Assembly: GCA_020099315.1 (NCBI GenBank)
Contig: CP083650.1
Coordinates: 4,402,001 to 4,466,000 of the forward strand
Length of the DNA stretch: 64,000 nt
From: Citrobacter europaeus
Lineage (GTDB): Bacteria > Pseudomonadota > Gammaproteobacteria > Enterobacterales > Enterobacteriaceae
Reading direction: 5' to 3'
Positions 53,028 to 62,715 of this stretch are shown here, in pieces. The stretch's first letter is position 1; each line of letters opens with the position of its first letter. Made by a program: the position numbers and the translations under genes. The notes beneath the pieces are model-generated. The model had not been told where the DNA came from and searched no databases. It saw nothing but the letters and a program-made list of their open reading frames with translations.

Positions 53028-53921
53028 TCAAAAACGCAGCAACTTCTCCCAGCATCTCTGCATAACGGCGCGTTGATCTTCAAGATTCGCCCATACCACA
53101 ACGGGGATTTCACAAATCAGGTCTGTGTTTTCTGGCCAGCAATGAATAATTTGCTGGTTCACCAGCTCTTCCGCCACCATCGATTCGGGTAACCACGCCA
53201 TTCCCATATGGCGCAGCACCATTTCTCGTATCGTTTCACTTAAACCACTCTCAAACACTTTTTTCAGACGCGGGCGGACGCGTTGTTCTGCCGTCTCAAT
53301 AATGCGTCTGACAAAGGTGTAGTCGCTGTAGCATAGCCACGGAATCGGCGCATGCGGATCGGTAAGCGCATCAGCCAGTTGGGCAGAAATAACCGGTATA
53401 AATCGCTCATACCGCCATAGTGAACGTTTCAACCCTCCGGCTATCTCCAACCCCGGCTGCGCAGAGGGTAAATCGTAGGTCACCAGTAGATCGATTTGCC
53501 GGTCTATCAGGGCGTTAAAGTGGTTGTCTATCCCCTGAATACTGGCATTTACCGTAAAATTTAGCTGCGGTTCACTTTGTCGCAGATAGCTGATCATATC
53601 CGGCAGGATATTCACCGACAGCGTATGCAGGCTGACCATCACCAGCGTGTTATCCGTTGCTGGCGTCATCGCCGATAATTCGTGGCGCGCCTCTGTTAAC
53701 GTACTGAGGACGTGTCGGGCATAGGGTTCAAAGCGTTCACCATAGCGCGTCAGCGTAACGGGAGTCGTGGTCCTGTCAAACAACGGCACCCCCAGCACCT
53801 CTTCCAGCGCCTTTATACGCCGACTGAGTGCTGGTTGAGTAATATGCCGCTGCGCCGCCGCCAGGGAGTAGTTTCCATGCTGGCTCAATGCCAGAAAGTC
53901 CTCCAGCCACTTACAATCCAC
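53028..53921 (-). CDS. LysR-family regulator of the iadA-dcuC insertion
   Basis: 297-aa LysR-type regulator. I choose the GTG at 53921 (VDCKWLEDFLALS), 8 bp after GGAG, as it starts exactly at the usual LysR N-terminus; ATG 53951 has its ribosome site directly abutting. The helix-turn-helix is at about 15-45 (AAAQRHITQPALSRRIKALE), followed by a substrate-binding domain. It diverges from the iadA-like gene, so it probably controls that gene and the carrier behind it; its effector is unknown. Confidence 0.85.
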   Translation of the reverse strand: MDCKWLEDFLALSQHGNYSLAAAQRHITQPALSRRIKALEEVLGVPLFDRTTTPVTLTRYGERFEPYARHVLSTLTEARHELSAMTPATDNTLVMVSLHTLSVNILPDMISYLRQSEPQLNFTVNASIQGIDNHFNALIDRQIDLLVTYDLPSAQPGLEIAGGLKRSLWRYERFIPVISAQLADALTDPHAPIPWLCYSDYTFVRRIIETAEQRVRPRLKKVFESGLSETIREMVLRHMGMAWLPESMVAEELVNQQIIHCWPENTDLICEIPVVVWANLEDQRAVMQRCWEKLLRF

Positions 53922-54069
53922 GTTGAATTCTCCACCATGCCATAACCGCATCCTCCAATAACAAATCGGTAATAGTCATAATTATAGTAATGGCTTTATG
54001 GTGACCATCATAACAACAATATTCCGTTTCACCTGCCGACTCTCACCCTCGACGTTTGACAGGACCGAT

Positions 54070-55203
54070 ATGTTTACTTTATTGACCAATGCCCGTGTTT
54101 TTTCTCCTGAGGATTTAGGCCTCTGCTCCCTGCTCATTCATGCCGACCGAATTGTGGCGGTAGAAAAAGATATTTCTCTGTTTGATGGCGTCGACGAGGT
54201 TATCGATTGTCGTGGCAAATGGGTTATCCCAGGCATCATCGATCAGCATGTGCATCTTACCGGTGGCGGTGGCGAAGCCGGGTTTGCCAGCCGAACGCCA
54301 GCCGTCAAGCTGCGCGATCTGATTCAGGCAGGCATTACTACAGTTGTCGGCGTATTAGGCACCGATGCCATCTCTCGTTCGCCCAAAGATCTCTACGCCA
54401 AAATGCAGTCTCTCAATCTTGAGGGATTGCGCGCGTTTATGCATACGGGAGCCTACGCCGTTCCCAGCCCAACCATTACGCGATCCATCCGCGATGATAT
54501 GGCCTTCATTCCGGCGATCCTTGGCGTAAAAATAGCCCTCGCCGATCACCGTGGTTCTTACCCCTCTTTCCAGGAATTGCTGCGAATAGTCAGCGATATC
54601 CGCGTGTCTTCCCTGCTGGCAGGGAAAAAAGGGTTGCTGCATGTCCACCTGGGGAATCTACCGGAAGGGATGTCGCCGCTTTTTGAGCTGTGTGATGCAG
54701 GCATTCCGATCCACCACATTTCACCGACCCACGTTGCGAGAACAGAGTCCTTGTTCGAACAGGCAATTGCTTTCGCTCATCGTGGGGGCCATATCGACGT
54801 TACGTCCGGTGGTAGTCGCTTTATGCCTCAGGAACAGGCGATCCTCCACGCCCTGGAAGCCCAGGTGCCGGCCGATCGCATCACGATAAGCTCTGATGGT
54901 AATGGCAGCGTTCCGCGCTTTAACGCTCAGGGGATTGTGGAAGGCCTAAGCGCGGCACCGGTCGCAGGTAACCTTAATCTGCTTCCTCGCCTGATTGATG
55001 TTGGTATTCCGGTGCCACAGGCAATTGCGATGTTGACGGCAAACGTGGCGCGCTCGTTGGGTATTTCCGGCGGCGTGCTCTGCGCCGGGGAACGTGCCGA
55101 TATCTGTGTACTCAATGATGACCTCTCGCTGTCCCATCTGTTTGCTGCGGGTAAGCCGTTGCTGCGAGATGGCGAATGCCTGGTTACCGGCAACTTCGAG
55201 TAA
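54070..55203 (+). CDS. Isoaspartyl dipeptidase (IadA-like)
   Basis: Amidohydrolase-superfamily beta-aspartyl dipeptidase, 377 aa (E. coli IadA 390). By alignment the whole active site is kept: H60 and H62 (DQHVHL), E69, Y129 (TGAYAV), carboxylated K154 (GVKIALADHR), R161, H193 (HVHLG), H221 and R224 (THVAR), D276 (SSDGNGS). It should release aspartate from isoaspartyl dipeptides left by protein damage. The ATG at 54070 follows CAGGACC. It ends 10 bp before the DcuC-family gene. It is not at the E. coli iadA locus. Confidence 0.88.
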   Translation: MFTLLTNARVFSPEDLGLCSLLIHADRIVAVEKDISLFDGVDEVIDCRGKWVIPGIIDQHVHLTGGGGEAGFASRTPAVKLRDLIQAGITTVVGVLGTDAISRSPKDLYAKMQSLNLEGLRAFMHTGAYAVPSPTITRSIRDDMAFIPAILGVKIALADHRGSYPSFQELLRIVSDIRVSSLLAGKKGLLHVHLGNLPEGMSPLFELCDAGIPIHHISPTHVARTESLFEQAIAFAHRGGHIDVTSGGSRFMPQEQAILHALEAQVPADRITISSDGNGSVPRFNAQGIVEGLSAAPVAGNLNLLPRLIDVGIPVPQAIAMLTANVARSLGISGGVLCAGERADICVLNDDLSLSHLFAAGKPLLRDGECLVTGNFE

Positions 55204-55213
55204 GGGGGCCAAA

Positions 55214-56680
55214 ATGTCATTATTACTGGCGCTACTCGCCATCATTTTTGCCGGACGTCTGATCCTCAAAAAATATCACCCCCAATCGGTACTGTTATTG
55301 ACCGGGATTGTGCTGTTGCTTATCGCACATTTTAGCGGGATGACCTCACTCAGTGGCCTGGTGAAAAAGAGCACCGGATTTGGCCCTTTTGACGTCTTTG
55401 AGTTTATTCGCGATACCCTGAGCGTGCGTCTCGGCGGCCTCGGACTGCAAATTATGCTGATTGGTGGTTTCGCCACGTATATGTCGGCCATTGGCGCAAG
55501 CCAGGTGCTGGTTCGGGTGACGTCTCGCCCTTTGCAACGCCTGAACTCACCGTATCTACTGCTGGGGCTGGCGCTGTTGCTGGGGCAATTCCTGTCGCTG
55601 TTTATCAGCAGCGCCACCGGGTTAGGTCTGCTGTTGATGGCGACGCTGTACCCGCTGCTAACCCGCCTTGGCTGTAGCCGTGCCGCCGTTGCCGCCGTTA
55701 TCGCCAGCACCTGTGCGGTTGAATTCGGCCCGGGTTCTGGTAACTCGGTTCTCGCCGCTAAAACCGCAGGTATCGAGGTGGTGAACTATTTCGTGCAGGA
55801 TCAATTGCCGATCGTCGTGCCCGTCATTCTGTTCATCGCCCTGCTGCATATTGTTGTGCAACGCTTTTTCGACCGTCGGGAAAGTGGTGACAATGTGGCT
55901 CAGCAGATGCAGACATTAACGTCTACCGATGAAGCCGACGCACCTATCGCCTGGCTGTTTTTACCCATGCTGCCGCTGGTGTTGATGCTGGTGTGCAGTG
56001 ATTTAGTATTCAGTTCACTCAAGATTACGCTGGATACCGCCGTACTGATAAGCCTTGCCATTACCCTTGTATGTGAATACTGCCGTCATCGTAAGGCGCG
56101 CGAGGTGATGGCTGGCGTACAAAAAGTCTTCGACAGCATGGGTAGCGTTTTTGCCACCGTCGTGACGTTGATTATCGCCGGTGAAGTCTTTTCAGCCGGA
56201 CTGAAAGCCATTGGCGCCGTTGACGCGCTGCTGTCGCTTTCCGGTGAATTTGGCCTCAGCGCCGCCTCGATTATCTTGCTGATGACGCTTATCACCTTTG
56301 CAATTTCAGCGCTAATGGGCTCCGGGAACGCGGCCTTTTTCTCCTTCGCCCCAATGGTGCCGGACATCAGTCGTCATATCGGAAGCGATATCGCAGTCAT
56401 GATGCTGCCTATCCAGATCTCGGCGGGTATTGGTCGTACGTTATCGCCCATTGCCGGCGTCATCATTGCTATCGCGGGAATTGCAGGCGTCTCGCCTGTG
56501 GATATTGTTAAGCGTACCGCGATTCCGATGCTGGGCGGTTGGTTACTGATGATTGCGCTGACCTTTGCCCGGTCTGGGCATCTGCTGGCGGTTCTGCCGT
56601 GGCTGGCAGTCCTTGTACTACTGATGGTCGGCGGTTACGTCTGGCAGCGCCGACGTAAACAGCCGCTTGCCGTACAGTAA
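55214..56680 (+). CDS. DcuC-family dicarboxylate carrier
   Basis: Integral membrane protein of 488 aa in the DcuC (C4-dicarboxylate uptake C) family, with about 12 hydrophobic segments. Signature stretches are EFGPGSGNSVLAAKTAG (about 180-196) and MGSGNAAFFSFAPMVPD (about 367-385), with cationic loops. E. coli DcuC exchanges succinate and other C4 acids. Here the tight link (10-bp gap) to an isoaspartyl dipeptidase suggests transport of aspartate, a beta-aspartyl compound or a related dicarboxylate; this is inference. ATG at 55214 after GGGGG. Confidence 0.83.
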   Translation: MSLLLALLAIIFAGRLILKKYHPQSVLLLTGIVLLLIAHFSGMTSLSGLVKKSTGFGPFDVFEFIRDTLSVRLGGLGLQIMLIGGFATYMSAIGASQVLVRVTSRPLQRLNSPYLLLGLALLLGQFLSLFISSATGLGLLLMATLYPLLTRLGCSRAAVAAVIASTCAVEFGPGSGNSVLAAKTAGIEVVNYFVQDQLPIVVPVILFIALLHIVVQRFFDRRESGDNVAQQMQTLTSTDEADAPIAWLFLPMLPLVLMLVCSDLVFSSLKITLDTAVLISLAITLVCEYCRHRKAREVMAGVQKVFDSMGSVFATVVTLIIAGEVFSAGLKAIGAVDALLSLSGEFGLSAASIILLMTLITFAISALMGSGNAAFFSFAPMVPDISRHIGSDIAVMMLPIQISAGIGRTLSPIAGVIIAIAGIAGVSPVDIVKRTAIPMLGGWLLMIALTFARSGHLLAVLPWLAVLVLLMVGGYVWQRRRKQPLAVQ

Positions 56681-56709
56681 AAAAAAGCCGGAGTCTCAGA
56701 CTCCGGCTT
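56680..56709. terminator. Terminator shared by glmM and the insertion
   Basis: AAGCCGGAGTC-TCA-GACTCCGGCTT is a near-perfect stem with an A-run on the left. On the minus strand it terminates glmM; the plus-strand side has only three T. It begins at the stop codon of the DcuC-family gene. Confidence 0.88.
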
Positions 56710-56725
56710 TCACTGTCTGAGGTGA

Positions 56726-58063
56726 TTACACCGCTTTCACAGCATCGGCAATACGGTGAGCGAATTCAGTCACCTGCGCTTCATCTTCACCTTCAACCAT
56801 CACGCGAATTAACGGTTCGGTACCAGACTTACGCAGCAGAACGCGTCCACGGTTACCCAGCGCCGCTTCAACCTCAGCCATCACCGCTTTCACGTTTTCA
56901 TGTTCCAGCGGATCGCCGCTACCTGCGGTATAACGTACGTTAACCAACAGCTGTGGGAACATTTTCATGCCGCTGCACAGGTCGTGCAAACTCATATGAT
57001 TGCGCACCATCGCCGCCAGTACCTGCAGACCTGCCACGATGCCGTCACCGGTGGTGGTTTTGTCCAGCAGGATCACATGGCCTGAGTTTTCAGCACCGAT
57101 ACGCCAGCCTTTTTCCTGCATTTTTTCCAGTACGTAGCGGTCGCCGACTTTCGCACGGGCAAACGGAATACCCAGCTGTTTCAACGCCAGTTCGAGGCCC
57201 ATGTTGCTCATCAACGTGCCTACCGCGCCACCGCGCAGCTGCCCCTGACGCAGGGCTTCACGGGCGATGATGTACATGATCTGATCGCCATCGACCTTAT
57301 TGCCTTCGTGGTCAACCATAATGACGCGATCGCCGTCGCCGTCCAGCGCAATACCCAGATCGGCTTTTTCTGCGATTACGCGGGCCTGCAGGGCACGGAC
57401 GTCTGTGGCGCCGACTTCTTCATTGATGTTCACGCCGTTTGGCTCACAGCCAATGGCAATCACGTTTGCGCCCAGCTCACGCAGTACATTTGGCGCAATG
57501 TGGTAGGTCGCGCCGTTAGCACAATCCACTACGATTTTAAGCTCGCTCAGGCTTAACTCATTCGGGAAAGTGCCTTTGCAAAACTCGATATAGCGACCGG
57601 CAGCATCAACGATACGGGTAGCCTTACCCAGTTCCGCCGAGTCCACGCAGGTAATCGCTTTTTCCATTTCGGCTTCGATAGCTTCTTCAACCGCATCCGG
57701 CAGTTTGGTCCCGTCGATGGAGAAGAATTTAATCCCATTGTCATAGTACGGGTTGTGCGAGGCGGAGATAACAATCCCAGCTTCAGCGCGGAAGGCGCGC
57801 GTCAGATACGCAACGGCGGGTGTTGGCATTGGGCCCGTAAAAGAAGCCGACAGTCCGGCGGCAGCCAGACCCGCTTCCAGCGCGGACTCCAGCATATAGC
57901 CGGAAATACGCGTATCTTTACCAATAATAATTTTACGTGAACCATGACGTGCCAGCACTTTACCTGCCGCCCAACCCAGCTTGAGCACAAAATCAGGGGT
58001 AATTGGGGCGTCGCCTACGCGACCACGGATCCCATCGGTGCCAAAATATTTACGATTACTCAT
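56726..58063 (-). CDS. glmM: Phosphoglucosamine mutase GlmM
   Basis: Interconverts glucosamine 6-phosphate and glucosamine 1-phosphate for UDP-GlcNAc, thus peptidoglycan and LPS. The ATG at 58063 (MSNRKYFGTDGIRG) gives 445 aa, the E. coli length. The phosphoserine is S102 in ISASHNP; the metal loop is DGDGDR near 240. Its start overlaps the folP 3' end by 8 bp. Confidence 0.97.
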   Translation of the reverse strand: MSNRKYFGTDGIRGRVGDAPITPDFVLKLGWAAGKVLARHGSRKIIIGKDTRISGYMLESALEAGLAAAGLSASFTGPMPTPAVAYLTRAFRAEAGIVISASHNPYYDNGIKFFSIDGTKLPDAVEEAIEAEMEKAITCVDSAELGKATRIVDAAGRYIEFCKGTFPNELSLSELKIVVDCANGATYHIAPNVLRELGANVIAIGCEPNGVNINEEVGATDVRALQARVIAEKADLGIALDGDGDRVIMVDHEGNKVDGDQIMYIIAREALRQGQLRGGAVGTLMSNMGLELALKQLGIPFARAKVGDRYVLEKMQEKGWRIGAENSGHVILLDKTTTGDGIVAGLQVLAAMVRNHMSLHDLCSGMKMFPQLLVNVRYTAGSGDPLEHENVKAVMAEVEAALGNRGRVLLRKSGTEPLIRVMVEGEDEAQVTEFAHRIADAVKAV

Positions 58064-58904
58064 AGCGTTTATTTTCCTTTGCAGACAATGTGGCTTCCAC
58101 CACACGCATCGCTTCTACGGTTTCTTTGACGTCATGGACACGAACGATCTGCGCCCCCTGCATTGCGGCAATGACCGCACACGCAAGGCTACCGCTCAGG
58201 CGTTCGGATGGCCCCACATTCAGCAACTGACCAACCATTGATTTTCGTGACATCCCAACCAACAGTGGCAGATTAAAATGATGAAACTCAGCCAGGCGTG
58301 CCAGTAATGTATAGTTGTGAGTGAGATTTTTACCGAATCCGAATCCGGGGTCGAGCAACAATTTATCTTTTGTGATTCCTGCCCGCTCGCAGCGTGCTAT
58401 TTGCTCAACAAAGTAACGATTTACCTCAGCGAACACATCCTCGTACTTTGGCGCTTCCTGCATGGTTTTCGGCTGCCCCTGCATATGCATCAGACAAACC
58501 GGCAATCCAGTTTCTGCTGCAGCCTCCAGCGCCCCAGGCTCCGAGAGTGAGCGAATGTCATTAATGATATGTGCGCCGGCTCTCGCGCATTCGCGAATCA
58601 CTTCTGGTTTTGAGGTATCGACCGAAATCCACACTTCAAAGCGCTGAGCAATCGCCTCCACCACCGGCATCACTCGCTGCAACTCTTCTTCCACGCTCAC
58701 ATCGGCCGCGCCTGGGCGCGTGGATTCACCACCCACATCAATGATAGTCGCCCCGGCGTTAATCATCAGGTTTGCGTGTTTTACCGCCTCAACCAGAGAG
58801 TTGTGCGCCCCGCCATCGGAAAAAGAGTCTGGCGTGACGTTCAAAATCCCCATGACGTGTGGATGGCTGAGATCCAGTGAAGAACCCTGAGCAAAGAGTT
58901 TCAT
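58056..58904 (-). CDS. folP: Dihydropteroate synthase FolP
   Basis: Condenses p-aminobenzoate with the pterin diphosphate in folate synthesis; target of sulfonamides. The ATG at 58904 (MKLFAQGSSLDLS) gives 282 aa, the E. coli length. Motifs are GILNVTPDSFSDGG (about 18-31) and GATIIDVGGESTRPGA (about 50-65). No resistance-type insertion is apparent in those loops. It overlaps glmM by 8 bp. Confidence 0.97.
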   Translation of the reverse strand: MKLFAQGSSLDLSHPHVMGILNVTPDSFSDGGAHNSLVEAVKHANLMINAGATIIDVGGESTRPGAADVSVEEELQRVMPVVEAIAQRFEVWISVDTSKPEVIRECARAGAHIINDIRSLSEPGALEAAAETGLPVCLMHMQGQPKTMQEAPKYEDVFAEVNRYFVEQIARCERAGITKDKLLLDPGFGFGKNLTHNYTLLARLAEFHHFNLPLLVGMSRKSMVGQLLNVGPSERLSGSLACAVIAAMQGAQIVRVHDVKETVEAMRVVEATLSAKENKRYE

Positions 58905-58942
58905 AGTTTTATCCCTGGTAAAATCTTGAATATGCAGATAAG

Positions 58943-58970
58943 AAAAACCCCGGAGCAAGCCCCAGGGTTT
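58943..58970 (-). terminator. Terminator between ftsH and folP
   Basis: On the minus strand AACCCTGGGGCTTGCTCCGGGGTT is followed by TTTCTT (T-run begins inside the stem end). It lies 33 bp after the ftsH stop and 39 bp before the folP start. Confidence 0.8.
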
Positions 58971-59002
58971 TCAATTAGAACACGGTCATCATCAACGATA
59001 AC

Positions 59003-60937
59003 TTATTTGTCGCCCAGTTGCTCTGACATGGTGCCAGAGTCCGGCGCACGCGGTTCATCAACCGGACGCGGCGCGCTCGGCTTGCCGGTGCTGCCAGAGT
59101 TGTTGTTAGAAGAACCCGGTTCTTCCCAACCCGCTGGTGGACGCACGTCGCGGCGAGCCATCAGATCGTCAATCTGCGGCGCATCGATGGTCTCATATTT
59201 CATGAGCGCATCTTTCATCGAGTGCAGAATGTCCATGTTTTCGTTCAGCAGACGACGTGCACGATCATAGTTACGCTCAATCAGCAGTTTAACTTCCTGA
59301 TCGATAATGCGAGCCGTTTCGTCGGACATATGTTTAGCTTTCGCCACAGAACGTCCCAGGAACACTTCGCCTTCTTCTTCAGCGTACAGCAACGGACCGA
59401 GTTTCTCGGAGAAGCCCCACTGAGTAACCATGTTGCGCGCCAGGTTAGTCGCGACTTTAATGTCATTCGACGCACCGGTAGAAACATGTTCAACACCGTA
59501 GATGATCTCTTCAGCCAGACGACCGCCGTACAGCGTGGAGATCTGACTTTCCAGTTTCTGACGGCTGGCGCTGATTGCGTCGCCTTCAGGCAGGAAGAAG
59601 GTCACACCCAGCGCACGACCGCGTGGGATAATCGTCACTTTATGCACCGGATCGTGTTCCGGCACCAGGCGACCGATAATCGCGTGGCCTGCTTCGTGAT
59701 ACGCGGTAGATTCTTTCTGCGCTTCCGTCATCACCATGGAGCGACGTTCCGCACCCATCATGATTTTGTCTTTCGCCTTCTCAAACTCAACCATCGATAC
59801 CACGCGCTTGTTGCCGCGAGCAGCAAACAGCGCCGCTTCGTTCACCAGGTTCGCGAGATCCGCACCGGAGAAGCCAGGCGTACCACGTGCAATGATTGCC
59901 GCATCGATATCCGGAGACAGCGGTACGCGACGCATATGCACTTTCAGGATCTGTTCACGACCGCGAACGTCCGGCAGGCCAACCACAACCTGGCGGTCAA
60001 AACGGCCTGGACGCAACAGCGCAGGGTCAAGAACGTCCGGACGGTTAGTTGCTGCGATAACGATAATACCTTCGTTACCTTCAAAGCCGTCCATCTCAAC
60101 CAGCATCTGGTTCAGCGTTTGCTCACGTTCATCGTGACCACCACCCAGACCAGCGCCACGCTGGCGGCCTACGGCGTCGATTTCATCGATGAAGATGATG
60201 CACGGTGCCGCTTTCTTGGCTTGTTCGAACATGTCACGCACACGAGATGCACCAACACCTACGAACATTTCCACGAAATCAGAACCGGAAATTGTGAAGA
60301 AAGGAACCTTCGCTTCACCTGCAATAGCTTTCGCCAACAGGGTTTTACCCGTACCCGGAGGACCGACCATCAGGACGCCTTTCGGGATTTTACCGCCCAG
60401 CTTCTGGAAACGGCTCGGTTCGCGAAGATACTCAACCAGTTCAGCAACTTCTTCTTTTGCTTCGTCGCAACCGGCGACGTCAGCAAAAGTGGTTTTGATC
60501 TGATCTTCCGTCAGCATGCGCGCTTTGCTCTTACCGAACGACATGGCACCTTTGCCACCACCGCCCTGCATTTGACGCATGAAGAAGATCCAGACACCAA
60601 TCAGCAGCAGCATTGGGAACCAGGAAATGAAGATAGAAGCCAGCAGGCTCGGCTCTTCAGGCGGCTCGCCAACAACCTTGACGTTTTTGGTCAGCAGGTT
60701 ATCAAGCAGCTTCGGATCGTTAACCGGAATGTAGGTCGTGTAACGGTTACTATCTTTCTTGGTAACGTTAATCTCACGTCCGTTGATCTTCGCTTCACGA
60801 ACCTGGTCCTGATTGACCTCTTGCAGGAAGGTAGAGTAATCAACCTTACGGCCATTAGACTCGCTGGGCCCAAAGCTCTGGAATACTGACATCAGCACAA
60901 CGGCAATGACCAGCCAGAGAATTAGGTTTTTCGCCAT
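59003..60937 (-). CDS. ftsH: ATP-dependent zinc metalloprotease FtsH
   Basis: Membrane-anchored AAA+ protease that degrades LpxC, sigma-32, SecY and other targets. The ATG at 60937 (MAKNLILWLV) gives 644 aa, as in E. coli. Two transmembrane segments (about 5-24 and 99-120) flank a periplasmic domain; Walker A GPPGTGKT is at 192-199; the zinc motif HEAGH is at 414-418. A TTG three codons upstream is less likely. It lies downstream of rlmE, 99 bp away. Confidence 0.98.
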   Translation of the reverse strand: MAKNLILWLVIAVVLMSVFQSFGPSESNGRKVDYSTFLQEVNQDQVREAKINGREINVTKKDSNRYTTYIPVNDPKLLDNLLTKNVKVVGEPPEEPSLLASIFISWFPMLLLIGVWIFFMRQMQGGGGKGAMSFGKSKARMLTEDQIKTTFADVAGCDEAKEEVAELVEYLREPSRFQKLGGKIPKGVLMVGPPGTGKTLLAKAIAGEAKVPFFTISGSDFVEMFVGVGASRVRDMFEQAKKAAPCIIFIDEIDAVGRQRGAGLGGGHDEREQTLNQMLVEMDGFEGNEGIIVIAATNRPDVLDPALLRPGRFDRQVVVGLPDVRGREQILKVHMRRVPLSPDIDAAIIARGTPGFSGADLANLVNEAALFAARGNKRVVSMVEFEKAKDKIMMGAERRSMVMTEAQKESTAYHEAGHAIIGRLVPEHDPVHKVTIIPRGRALGVTFFLPEGDAISASRQKLESQISTLYGGRLAEEIIYGVEHVSTGASNDIKVATNLARNMVTQWGFSEKLGPLLYAEEEGEVFLGRSVAKAKHMSDETARIIDQEVKLLIERNYDRARRLLNENMDILHSMKDALMKYETIDAPQIDDLMARRDVRPPAGWEEPGSSNNNSGSTGKPSAPRPVDEPRAPDSGTMSEQLGDK

Positions 60938-61036
60938 GTCACTCAAGGGATTAACCTCATATTACAACTGTGTTAAAAACAGCGTCAGGATACTCTATAT
61001 CCAGTTTCTTTCAAACTTTCGTTTGAAATCTACCGG

Positions 61037-61666
61037 TTATGGTTTACGCCCGGTCGCTACAATATACACTTCACGCGAACGGGCGCGAGAAGAGTCCGGC
61101 TTACGAACTTTGACCTTCGTAAACAGGGAGCGAATCTCTCTTAGATACTCATCGAAGCCTTCGCCCTGGAACACCTTCACTACAAAACTACCACCTGGCG
61201 CTAATACATCACGAGCCATTCCAAGCGCCAGCTCTACCAGATACATGGCCCGGGGAATATCCACCGCCGGTGTTCCACACATATTTGGCGCCATATCAGA
61301 CATGACAACTTGTACTTTACTGTCACCTACGCGCTCAAGTAACGCTTTCAGGACTAATTCATCACGAAAGTCGCCCTGAAGGAAGTCCACACCAACGATT
61401 GGATCCATAGGTAAAAGATCGCAAGCGATAATGCGGCCAGTGTTGCCGATCTGCGTAACCGCATATTGCGACCAACCACCGGGTGCAGCACCGAGATCAA
61501 CAATCGTCATCCCCGGTTTAAAAATTTTGTCACTTTGCTGTATTTCATCAAGTTTAAACCAGGCACGGGAACGTAACCCCTTTTTCTGCGCCTGTTGAAC
61601 ATATTTATCGCTAAAGTGTTCCTGAAGCCAGCGACTCGAGCTGGCAGAACGCTTTTTACCTGTCAT
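61037..61666 (-). CDS. rlmE: 23S rRNA U2552 2'-O-methyltransferase RlmE
   Basis: Heat-inducible SAM-dependent methyltransferase (RrmJ/FtsJ) that methylates U2552 in the A loop during 50S assembly. It has 209 aa, the E. coli length. The catalytic K38, D124, K164 and E199 are all present, and the SAM motif is VDLGAAPGGWSQ (56-67). It is divergent from yhbY and precedes ftsH. Confidence 0.97.
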   Translation of the reverse strand: MTGKKRSASSSRWLQEHFSDKYVQQAQKKGLRSRAWFKLDEIQQSDKIFKPGMTIVDLGAAPGGWSQYAVTQIGNTGRIIACDLLPMDPIVGVDFLQGDFRDELVLKALLERVGDSKVQVVMSDMAPNMCGTPAVDIPRAMYLVELALGMARDVLAPGGSFVVKVFQGEGFDEYLREIRSLFTKVKVRKPDSSRARSREVYIVATGRKP

Positions 61667-61791
61667 TTCACATTCCCAAAGGGCAGTTCATCGTAACCAA
61701 CGGTGTAAATTTCTACACAGCTATTTGGTGATATATGGGAGATGGCGGTAGAATGACCCGTTTTCAATCCCAACGTAAGCAAAAATATACG

Positions 61792-62085
61792 ATGAATCTG
61801 AGTACTAAACAAAAACAGCACCTGAAAGGTCTGGCACATCCGCTCAAGCCTGTAGTTATGCTTGGCAATAATGGTTTGACCGAAGGGGTACTGGCCGAGA
61901 TTGAACAAGCGTTAGAGCACCATGAACTTATCAAGGTGAAAATCGCCTCGGAAGATCGCGATACTAAAACCTTGATCGTGGAAGCTATCGTACGCGAAAC
62001 CGGCGCCTGTAATGTACAGGTCATCGGCAAAACGCTGGTACTGTATCGCCCGACTAAAGAACGTAAAATCTCGCTGCCGCGCTAA
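61792..62085 (+). CDS. yhbY: Ribosome assembly RNA-binding protein YhbY
   Basis: CRM-domain protein bound to pre-50S particles. The ATG at 61792 (MNLSTKQKQHLKG) gives 97 aa, the E. coli length; the extension to 61735 lacks homology. The CRM signature is VMLGNNGLTEGVLAEIEQAL (about 22-41). It has its own terminator. Confidence 0.95.
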   Translation: MNLSTKQKQHLKGLAHPLKPVVMLGNNGLTEGVLAEIEQALEHHELIKVKIASEDRDTKTLIVEAIVRETGACNVQVIGKTLVLYRPTKERKISLPR

Positions 62086-62173
62086 GAATATCCCAAAGTT
62101 GCACACGAAGTTTGTGTAAAACGCGGGATTTTCCGCTAGCAGGAGAGCAAAATGCCACGCTCTCTTCGTTGAT

Positions 62174-62196
62174 AAAAGGCCGCTATGCGGCCTTTT
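62174..62196 (+). terminator. yhbY terminator
   Basis: AAAGGCCGC-TAT-GCGGCCTTTTT is a strong stem followed by T5, 88 bp after the yhbY stop and before convergent greA. The A-run on the left is short, so it works mainly on the plus strand. Confidence 0.88.
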
Positions 62197-62238
62197 TCCT
62201 TTCTTTACAATGTATCAACATCTTAACCAAGATGCGAA

Positions 62239-62715
62239 TTACAGGTATTCTACCTTCGTTACTTCATATTCCACTTCGCCGCCCGGCGTTTTAATAACCA
62301 CCACATCATCCTGCTCTTTACCGATCAGGCCACGAGCGATAGGCGAATTCACCGAAATCAGGTTCTGTTTAAAATCGGCTTCATCATCACCGACAATACG
62401 CCAGGTCTGCTCTTCGTCGTTATCGAGATTCAGCACGGTCACCGTCGCGCCGAAAACTACACGACCATTGTTTGGCATTTTAGTGACGTCGATAACCTGC
62501 GCGTTGGATAGTTTAGCTTCAATATCTTTAATGCGTCCTTCGCAGAAACCCTGCTGTTCGCGCGCCGCGTGGTACTCCGCATTTTCTTTCAGGTCACCAT
62601 GCTCGCGCGCATCTGCGATAGCGGCAATAATTTCAGGACGGCGCACAGATTTCAGAAAATCCAGCTCTTCGCGCAGTTTTTCAGCACCACGTAAGGTCAT
62701 CGGGATAGCTTGCAT
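62239..62715 (-). CDS. greA: Transcript cleavage factor GreA
   Basis: Binds the RNA polymerase secondary channel and stimulates cleavage of backtracked RNA. It has 158 aa, the E. coli length, with an N-terminal coiled coil (about 8-75) whose tip carries the acidic pair D41/E44 (REHGDLKENAEYH), and a C-terminal FKBP-like domain. Divergent from dacB. Confidence 0.97.
   Translation of the reverse strand: MQAIPMTLRGAEKLREELDFLKSVRRPEIIAAIADAREHGDLKENAEYHAAREQQGFCEGRIKDIEAKLSNAQVIDVTKMPNNGRVVFGATVTVLNLDNDEEQTWRIVGDDEADFKQNLISVNSPIARGLIGKEQDDVVVIKTPGGEVEYEVTKVEYL

Noticed and set aside
59222..60889. 555-codon plus-strand frame opposite ftsH
   Set aside because: Same codon-bias artefact; ftsH is a clear, full-length gene with all motifs.
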